Shown in pieces: positions 58,001 through 64,000 of a DNA stretch of 64,000 nucleotides; position 1 is the first letter of the stretch; the number at the start of each line of letters is the position of its first letter. A program made the translations under genes and the position numbers. The notes below the pieces were generated by a model. It was not told the DNA's origin and did not search any database. It worked only from the letters and a program-made list of their open reading frames with translations. The stretch spans positions 62,001 through 126,000 of the forward strand of contig JAJOHG010000054.1 in the NCBI GenBank assembly GCA_021029095.1. The letters run 5' to 3'. Source of the stretch: Phellopilus nigrolimitatus. Taxonomy: Eukaryota; Basidiomycota; Agaricomycetes; Hymenochaetales; Hymenochaetaceae.

Positions 58001-58186
58001 TATGTGAAAAAGTGCATATCATTTTTGAATAGCTACATACAAACTTTTGAAAATAAGCCGCCGAGCCGCATGGACCCACGCCCTACATGCAGATCCCCGT
58101 CGATCGTCGTTAATACGCTGTTGAGGGCCGGCCGTTACGCGCCAACTTCGTCAAACTCCCACTTATAGCACTCGCAATCACGACAC
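55009..58186. other. Three-kilobase gap without a recognisable gene
   Basis: This mixed, T-rich sequence has many short open frames on both strands and no conserved block, repeat family or plausible exon chain that I can defend. A GC-rich palindromic patch (GGCCCGGGCC) lies near 56612. Confidence 0.5.
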
Positions 58187-58728
58187 ATGGACGCCATCGA
58201 CATTAGCGAACACGAATCACGCGACGGACAGCCTCTGTTCAACCTCGGCCAGACCGTGCTGCTTTTCCTGCCAGGCATCGAAGCAGAGACTGCTGCCGGA
58301 GCGGAAGCGGACCACAAAGTCGCGCAGGTGACGCTCGAAACTTCCGGGTGAGTTGTCTTCCTCAAGCAATATGAAAGCGCTGGCAGGCTGAAATGCGTGG
58401 CAGAGATACGAGGGCAAAGACAAAGGTGGAGACAATCGCCGCGTTCTTCCTCGTACAGCACGAAGTGTCCGTGAGTCCCTCGCGCTGCAACTCGACTTGA
58501 CTCCATATAGCTAATACATGGTAGGAGCTTATAATACGCGTCGTGCGGGCACACGAGGCGGCGCCACTGCCGCGCACGCCCGTGCGGTTCGTGGGTGATA
58601 GACGGTACGTGCTCGTCGCGGAGACGAAAGCATGGGCGTACGGCGCGACGTTGCGGCTGGCATGGGGCGGGGCGCGCGTGCGCGCGTGTGCGGAGAAGTG
58701 GACGTTCAGGTTCGAGCTAATTGAATGA
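58187..58728 (+). CDS. Small unknown protein, 143 residues, three exons
   Basis: I do not recognise the family. The exons are 58187-58347, 58404-58470 and 58525-58728 with matching phases (432 bases). The start MDAIDISEHESRDGQPLFNL leads to a hydrophobic strand GQTVLLFLPGIEA. An Ala/Glu-rich loop follows, then DTRAKTKVETIAAFFLVQHE. The C-terminal part is Arg/Ala-rich and beta-like: RTPVRFVGDRRYVLVAETKA, GATLRLAWGGARVR, WTFRFELIE. There is no signal peptide. An alternative acceptor upstream (GCTGGCAG at about 58386) would add a few residues but break the phase. Confidence 0.55.
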
Positions 58729-59593
58729 GTGAGTAGCAGATAAATGAAGGGTGTAATTTATTCTGCGATGGTGTAACCTGACTGATGCGGCGTTGTCGGC
58801 TTTGTGTACGCTCCAGCAATTTTCTGCCGACGTGCGATACAAATTGTCGTTTAGCAAGAAAGACACGGCATAGTGAGAAAGGGGAAACTATTAATTAAGG
58901 ACATGGGTCAAGGGAGGCTACGATACTCTCTCTCAGCGCGTGCTGTCAATAGTAATCTTCTTCTTCATCTGCGTTCTACAACTATCCGTGCCATTTTTGT
59001 TTTTGAGCTAAGCTCAGACTCAAGCAGTTTATTCCTCTTTAGTTCGTCTTTTCTTTTCCTTCGTGCGGTGTGCCCTTTTTCTTTCTCATCCTGCCTTCTT
59101 ACTTCTATCATGCGATGTAACCTCAGAGACTGACTCCCCCTTCTCCCGGCACTACAAAAGTATTTTACTCGACTTTCCCTTCTCTTCTCTGAGATATGCA
59201 AAACTGCAATGGATGTGCTGGTTTCGAGTGAACATTACTGTGCAAAACAAGGTCGACTTAGAAACCGGGAATGTGGCTCAATGGAATTTGCTCCTTCACT
59301 TTGCATCCATACCTTCACAACAGGTGGCATTCCAGGGAAACTGTTACCATCCTCTCCCCTGTGGCATAGTTACTGCTGCCATATTTTGCATTCCTCCTAG
59401 GGGCAATTGAGACTGTCCTGGTGCAAAGGTAATGTCCTGGGTTATGGCCAGGCACTATATAAACGCGAACCTGCACAGAACTTCAGCACATCAGAACAGT
59501 AGGACCTACAAAGTTATAACCCTTAAGAAAAGTAAGTTGCTTTATAGACAGTCTGTCTGGGTGCTTACAATACTGGCCATGACAGTCAGAACA
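58729..59593. other. Gap; right part is the promoter of the interrupted family member
   Basis: No gene was seen in the left half. From about 59190 the sequence becomes 5' flank of the 59594 gene, with the shared TATA and intron arrangement. Confidence 0.5.
59456..59463 (+). promoter_or_regulatory. TATA box of the interrupted family member
   Basis: TATATAAA in GGCACTATATAAAC lies 138 bp before the ATG, as at 17154 and 24247. The 5'UTR intron has donor GTAAGTTGC (near 59532) and acceptor ACAGTCAG at 59589. Confidence 0.75.
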
Positions 59594-59812
59594 ATGTCTC
59601 AAGGAAAAAATGAAATTGAACCTTTATCTGTCTATATCCTTTTCAGAAAGGAGTCAACAACAAGTCCTAAAGAGATGGGGATACTATTCACATCAAAGGA
59701 TGTGTGCAGTTTCTACAAGTGTGTGCAGGTTGAGTTACAGAATAAATACAAAACAGACATTGATGGGCAAGTCACAGGCAAGACTGTGCATCAGCTAAAT
59801 CAAGATCCTCTA
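59594..59812 (+). pseudogene. Small-protein family member 5, truncated by a copia LTR
   Basis: It starts MSQGKNEIEPLSVYILF just after the 5'UTR intron. The motif SVYILFRKESTTSPKEMGIL, then FTSKD and a Cys/Tyr/Lys strand (CSFYKCVQVELQNKY), follows the same plan as types A and B, with low identity. After QLNQDPL the frame runs directly into the LTR, so at least half of the protein is missing. The remainder may lie on the far side of the retrotransposon, beyond this window. Codon use is AT-richer than in the other members. Confidence 0.75.
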
Positions 59813-60378
59813 TGTTGGAATCCAAGTCGGCGGAGCCGCGAGGCCGCGAGCGAGTGCGCACTGGTTGCGTGCTCGATCGGCGAGTTCGCAAGCGCAGCGT
59901 CTCGGCTCAGCGAGCCCGAGGCTCGCTGGACTGCGATTGGCTTGCCCGCGATCTCCGTTTACCCGCGCGCCACTCGCGCATCACCCCCGCTCGCTGCTCG
60001 GACCCCCCTCGTTTCTCGGTCCCTAGATAAACAGTTATTTACTCATCTTATATGTGTCTTTATCTCCTTTTGTCGTTCCCCCCTTTTTCCGTAGTGTAAA
60101 AGCGGCTCTCCGCAGCCCCGAAAACCCGTAGCATAAAAAGCCTGTTTATTCTTTCGGCCACCTCAGACGTTCGCACACCGCGCAAACGACTGAGGTGAGC
60201 TATCTAACATTATAACGAACTATTATACTTTTGCTTATTACTTCATTAAACTAGTCTACTTTGTACTAGGTTAGTTTCCGATATACAGACGTTCGCACAC
60301 CGCGCAAACGACTGAGTCTACTTTGTACTAGGTGTACTATTGTAGTGCCGTTGCGCGGATCTGTCTCACCAAGCTACA
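59813..60378 (+). repeat. 5' long terminal repeat, 566 bp
   Basis: It starts TGTTGGAATCC and ends CTACA, immediately before the primer-binding site. A 31-base sequence starting CAGACGTTCGCACACCGCGC occurs at 60164 and again at 60286, with GTCTACTTTGTACTAGG also repeated. This indicates a tandem duplication of about 120 bp within the LTR. Confidence 0.85.
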
Positions 60379-60390
60379 GGTTATGAGCCT
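60379..60390 (+). other. Primer-binding site for half tRNA-iMet
   Basis: GGTTATGAGCCT directly follows the LTR and is complementary to the anticodon region of initiator methionyl tRNA (GGCTCATAACC). Copia-type elements are known to prime from such a tRNA half-molecule. Confidence 0.75.
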
Positions 60391-60451
60391 TGCTAGCCAC
60401 TGAGCGAAGCCGAATTTTTATTTTGTACGAAATACACAAATTTCGCCACTC

Positions 60452-63400
60452 ATGTCTAGCTCGCACGACACCCTCCCTACTTCAGTTCCGAAGCTCGCGA
60501 CGAGCGGCGCGAACTGGGTGATATACCGGATGCGTTTCCAGGCCGCCGTGAAGGCGAAAGGAAAGTGGGGGCATTTTGACGGATCGTCGATTCGCCCCGA
60601 GCCGGTTGCTGCTGCTGTCGCTACTGCTGCGGTAGCGAATGGTCAAGCCGATCCCAACGACGACATTGACGCGCGCCAAGAGGCCTGGGATAAGGACGAG
60701 GATATCGCGATGTATCTGTTGTCCCAGCGCCTGGCCGATTCGACCCTCATCCAGGTCGGAAACCTGGCGGATTGTACCGCGCGCTGGAGCGCAGTGGTAC
60801 GTGAGTTTACATCGAAGTCCGCTTTCGCGCAGACTTCGCTACGCACCGAATTTCTCGAGGCACGTTGCCCCGGGGATGCCGACATCCGCGAGTTCCTGAG
60901 CGACTTGCGCATGCGCCACGAGACGCTGGCACAGTCGGGTGTTGATATATCCGACAAGGATTTTCGTTCGACAATTATTACCGCCATCCCGAACCGACTG
61001 GCGACATTCGCGTCCGCGCAGCTGACCTCGGCGGAGATCGCGGCGCGAAACGTCGCGACAATCACAGCGCAGCCGCTCACCGAAGCGCAGATCGCCTCGC
61101 TCCGCGAAGTCGACCCCGAAGTCTTGATCCATATTATTTCGGACGAGGCCGATCGCCAGAAACGCGAGCGACTTGCGAAGCGAAAGGAACCCGCGCGAGG
61201 ACCTAAAGAGAAGGACGAGGCATTGCATGTCAGTACGGTGCCGAGAAACAAGCAGAAAAGCGAGCCGAAGCCGCGCGGAGCCTGCTGGAACTGTGGCGAG
61301 ACCGGGCACCTTCGCGCGAAGTGCCCGAAGCCGAGAAAACCGTCGGCCAAGGAGAGGCCGAAGGACAGCGCGAATGCGGCTGTCGACTCGGACTCGGACG
61401 GCGTATGGGACTGCTGTAATGCGGCCTGGGATTCGTCGGACGACGAGGACGACAATGATGACATGGGCTTGATGCCCGACTTAGTCGACCTGTCTGATAG
61501 CGAAGATGAAGAGCCGGCCGATTTCTGGTCCGATGACGAGGACGACGAGCCTTCGAGCTCGTACCCCGAGAGCGACGTGAGCGAAGACGATACAGACGAA
61601 GAGGAGATCGCGCAGGTTATTCACCTTCGCGAAACCGACGATGCACGTCGCGCGATCCTCGATTCGGGCTCTACGCGTCATATTTCGCCGTACCGCGAAG
61701 ACTTCACGAACTTTGTCGAGACGCCGCCGAAGAATTTGCACGCCGCGAACAAGCAAACCTTCCACGCTGTGGGAGAGGGAGATTTAGCGATCGAACTCCC
61801 GAACGGCGAGACGCCGACGAAATTGACACTTACCGAAGTCCTTTATTCCCCCGAAGTCGGATATACACTTGTGTCCGTCGGCGCGCTCGATCGCGCAGCC
61901 TACTTCGCAGTATTCGGCGGAAACAAGTGTGTACTTCGTGACGCGGCCGGAAATTGTATTGGCGAGGTTTTGCGCTCGAGTAAAGGCCTGTATCGGTTCG
62001 CGCACGAGTCGGCCGACCCGACGCTGCGCGATGCAGCGAATGCGGCCGAGGAGACATTGAGCCTCATGGAGCTGCATGCTCGCATGGGCCACGTTTCGCC
62101 TAAGGTCGCGGAGCGGTTAGTTCGTAATGGGTGGGTTACGGGGTTGCGCCTCGACACCTCCGGGCCGACACCAACACTTTGCGAGTCCTGCGTATACGCG
62201 AAAGCGACCCGCCGCATGATCGCGCGTGAACGAGAGGGAGAGCGCGCTGCGCAATTCGGAGGCGAGGTCCATACCGATGTTTGGGGACCGTCGCCGACTC
62301 GCTCGCTCGGCGGGCGACACTACTACGTCTCTTTCACGGACGATGCGACGCGCGTGACGAAATTGTATCTGCTGAAGAAGAAAAGTGATGTTTTTCGATC
62401 TTACCGACACTTCGAAGCTTGGGCCGAAACGCAAATGAACGCTAAGATCCAAGTTCTTCACTCGGATCGCGGTGGCGAGTACACTGGCAAGGAGTTCGTC
62501 ATGTACTTGAATAGTAAAGGTACGAAGCAGAAACTTACCGTTCACGACACTCCGCAACACAACGGCGTCGCGGAGCGGCTGAACCGGACGATTCTCGAGA
62601 AGGTTCGCGCAATGTTGCACGCGAGCCGCATGCCGAAGTTTTTGTGGGCGGAGGCGGCTGGACACGCTGTTTGGTTGAAAAACCGAACCCCGACGCGCGC
62701 ACTGAAGGACAAGACGCCGCACGAAGCGATGACCGGGCGGAAGCCCGATCTTCGCGGACTGCGCGTATGGGGATCCAAGTGTTGGGTTCACGACGATTCG
62801 GGCTCGAAGCTCGAACCGCGCGCGCGAGAGGGACGGTGGATGGGTTTCGACAAGACGTCGAACGGACAGCGCATTTATTGGCCGGAAAAGAAAAGCATTA
62901 GTGTCGAGCGTAATGTTTATTTCGACCCTGGAGACATTTCGAGTCGTCTCGAGGGGGAGGAACTTGATGGCGGAGTAGAAAACGAAACGACTTCGAAAAA
63001 CTCACCGCCGATCGCGACACCGACACCGACACTGCCCGCAAATCCGCCAGCGCCGCCACCACCCGCCGAAAATCCCCAGGGACCCGCCGATCCCGCCGAA
63101 GCGACGAGCGATCCGCCAGCGGAAGAGCCGCAGCCTGCCCCGGAGAGACCAGCAGCGTCTCATCTTCCGGCGCAAGCACCGGAGCCGCGCGAGCGGCGAG
63201 TTCGCATGCCGTCGGCCTATCAGCGTCGCATTGCAGCTGGCGAAGGAACGCCGACGCACTGGCGCCGTGATGGTCCCCTCCCGCGAGGAATGCGCTCGAT
63301 GCGCGAGTTTGTCGAGCAGGATGAGGAATCGGCGAACCAGGTGATCGAGGACGATTATGACGAGGAGTATGAGTTTTCGGCCGCGATGGAGGAGGCCGAG

Positions 63401-64000
63401 GGACTTGAACCGCGATCGCTCGCAGAAGCGAAGCGCCTCCCAGAATGGTCGGAATGGGAGCGCGCGATCAACGAGGAGTTGGAGACACTTCATTCGGCTG
63501 GTACGTGGGTGCTGGAGGAGCCCCCGGCAGGTGCCAATGTTGTCGGATCGAAGTGGGTGTTCAAGATCAAGAGGGATGCGGCCGGAAACGTCGTCCGCCG
63601 CAAAGCTCGACTTGTCGCGCAGGGATTCAGCCAGGTGCCGGGAATCGATTATTTCGACACTTTCGCGCCCGTCGCGAAGCTCGCATCGATTCGAGCGACT
63701 CTCGCAATGGCTGCGCGATTGGACCTGGAGCTCGAGCAAGTCGATATTAAAGGAGCTTACCTTAACGGAGAACTCGAGGCCGATGAGGTCATTTACATGC
63801 GCCACCCGCCCGGATATGCACCGCGCGACGCGGGCACGAAAGTCTTGAGGTTGCGAAAGACATTGTACGGCTTGAAGCAGAGTGGACGAAGGTGGTACCA
63901 GAAGCTGACCTGGATCTTTGTCGACGAGCTCGGCCTGACTCGCTGTGACGTGGATCAAGCCGTGTTTTTTCGTCACGAAGGCCGTGACGTGACTATTGTC
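60452..64000 (+). CDS. Copia gag-pol polyprotein, 3' end beyond the window
   Basis: The ATG at 60452 opens MSSSHDTLPTSVPKLATSGA and the frame stays open for about 1183 codons to the window end. Gag: a capsid-like part with WVIYRMRFQAAVKAKGKWGH, then a zinc knuckle CWNCGETGHLRAKC (residues about 278-291). Protease: ILDSGSTRHISPYRED. Integrase: LHARMGHVS with CESCVYAKATRR (HHCC zinc region) and the catalytic DDE set in HTDVWGP, HSDRGGEYTGKEF and HNGVAERLNRT. Reverse transcriptase: KWVFKIKRD, KARLVAQGFSQ, LEQVDIKGAYLNGEL and LRKTLYGLKQSGRRWYQKL. The remaining RT active site and RNase H lie beyond 64000. Confidence 0.95.
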   Translation, partial: MSSSHDTLPTSVPKLATSGANWVIYRMRFQAAVKAKGKWGHFDGSSIRPEPVAAAVATAAVANGQADPNDDIDARQEAWDKDEDIAMYLLSQRLADSTLIQVGNLADCTARWSAVVREFTSKSAFAQTSLRTEFLEARCPGDADIREFLSDLRMRHETLAQSGVDISDKDFRSTIITAIPNRLATFASAQLTSAEIAARNVATITAQPLTEAQIASLREVDPEVLIHIISDEADRQKRERLAKRKEPARGPKEKDEALHVSTVPRNKQKSEPKPRGACWNCGETGHLRAKCPKPRKPSAKERPKDSANAAVDSDSDGVWDCCNAAWDSSDDEDDNDDMGLMPDLVDLSDSEDEEPADFWSDDEDDEPSSSYPESDVSEDDTDEEEIAQVIHLRETDDARRAILDSGSTRHISPYREDFTNFVETPPKNLHAANKQTFHAVGEGDLAIELPNGETPTKLTLTEVLYSPEVGYTLVSVGALDRAAYFAVFGGNKCVLRDAAGNCIGEVLRSSKGLYRFAHESADPTLRDAANAAEETLSLMELHARMGHVSPKVAERLVRNGWVTGLRLDTSGPTPTLCESCVYAKATRRMIAREREGERAAQFGGEVHTDVWGPSPTRSLGGRHYYVSFTDDATRVTKLYLLKKKSDVFRSYRHFEAWAETQMNAKIQVLHSDRGGEYTGKEFVMYLNSKGTKQKLTVHDTPQHNGVAERLNRTILEKVRAMLHASRMPKFLWAEAAGHAVWLKNRTPTRALKDKTPHEAMTGRKPDLRGLRVWGSKCWVHDDSGSKLEPRAREGRWMGFDKTSNGQRIYWPEKKSISVERNVYFDPGDISSRLEGEELDGGVENETTSKNSPPIATPTPTLPANPPAPPPPAENPQGPADPAEATSDPPAEEPQPAPERPAASHLPAQAPEPRERRVRMPSAYQRRIAAGEGTPTHWRRDGPLPRGMRSMREFVEQDEESANQVIEDDYDEEYEFSAAMEEAEGLEPRSLAEAKRLPEWSEWERAINEELETLHSAGTWVLEEPPAGANVVGSKWVFKIKRDAAGNVVRRKARLVAQGFSQVPGIDYFDTFAPVAKLASIRATLAMAARLDLELEQVDIKGAYLNGELEADEVIYMRHPPGYAPRDAGTKVLRLRKTLYGLKQSGRRWYQKLTWIFVDELGLTRCDVDQAVFFRHEGRDVTIV

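Larger units (their letters stand above)
59813..64000 (+). mobile_element. Ty1/copia LTR retrotransposon, 5' part (continues past the window)
   Basis: A 5' LTR (59813-60378), a primer-binding site and one uninterrupted gag-pol frame in the order gag, protease, integrase, reverse transcriptase identify the copia superfamily. The intact frame suggests a recent insertion. It lies inside the family gene at 59594. The 3' LTR and target duplication cannot be seen. Confidence 0.95.

Noticed and set aside
60643..63976. Long minus-strand open frames across the copia element
   Set aside because: They are antisense to the continuous gag-pol frame and are explained by its codon bias.

Overview
The window looks like nuclear DNA of a filamentous basidiomycete, probably an Agaricomycete. 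Genes are dense and GC-rich, most introns are about 50-70 bases with GT-AG ends, and the recognisable products are fungal: an OSM1-type fumarate reductase, a GH27 alpha-galactosidase, a Tup1 corepressor, a Zn2Cys6 transcription factor, TRM112, a SAP30BP/HCNGP protein, F-box proteins and a Ty1/copia retrotransposon. All exon structures were assembled by eye from splice signals, reading phase and family resemblance. No tRNA, rRNA or CRISPR array was seen.

Region 1 (1-11.9 kb): a fumarate reductase gene runs off the left edge. A small Cys-containing protein gene (3103-3878) follows, then an AT-richer, repeat-laden stretch. That stretch holds a 110-bp hAT-like MITE (4763-4872), tandem repeats, a repeat-built coiled-coil ORF (6219-6758), and a 3.09-kb segment (6849-9935). 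The segment is bounded by matching terminal inverted repeats and an 8-bp target duplication, and it encloses a decayed, intron-containing mitochondrial elongation factor G gene.

Region 2 (11.9-15.8 kb): one acidic, low-complexity coiled-coil protein gene of six exons, then a gene-poor gap.

Region 3 (15.8-29.9 kb): a tandem segmental duplication of about 7 kb. Each unit carries a type A and a type B member of an unrecognised small-protein family, followed by an 18-exon alpha-galactosidase gene. A third, GC-rich family member (15811) spans the left breakpoint and is repeated only as a 5'-truncated relic. The second alpha-galactosidase carries a frameshift. A third alpha-galactosidase, truncated and inverted, lies at 39.9-41.4 kb. 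A fifth A/B-like family member at 59.6 kb is cut by a copia element. All five A/B-type members have a TATA box about 140 bp before the ATG and a 5'UTR intron ending just before the ATG.

Region 4 (29.9-60 kb): two divergent, broken F-box genes, a cupredoxin relic, then mostly ordinary housekeeping and regulatory genes. These are a SAP30BP-like gene, an unknown six-exon gene, a putative mitochondrial protein with one frameshift, Tup1, a small unknown, a Zn2Cys6 transcription factor, TRM112 and another small unknown. Between them are long stretches with nothing recognisable.

Region 5 (59.8-64 kb): the 5' LTR, tRNA-primer site and an uninterrupted gag-pol frame of a copia retrotransposon that continues past the right edge.
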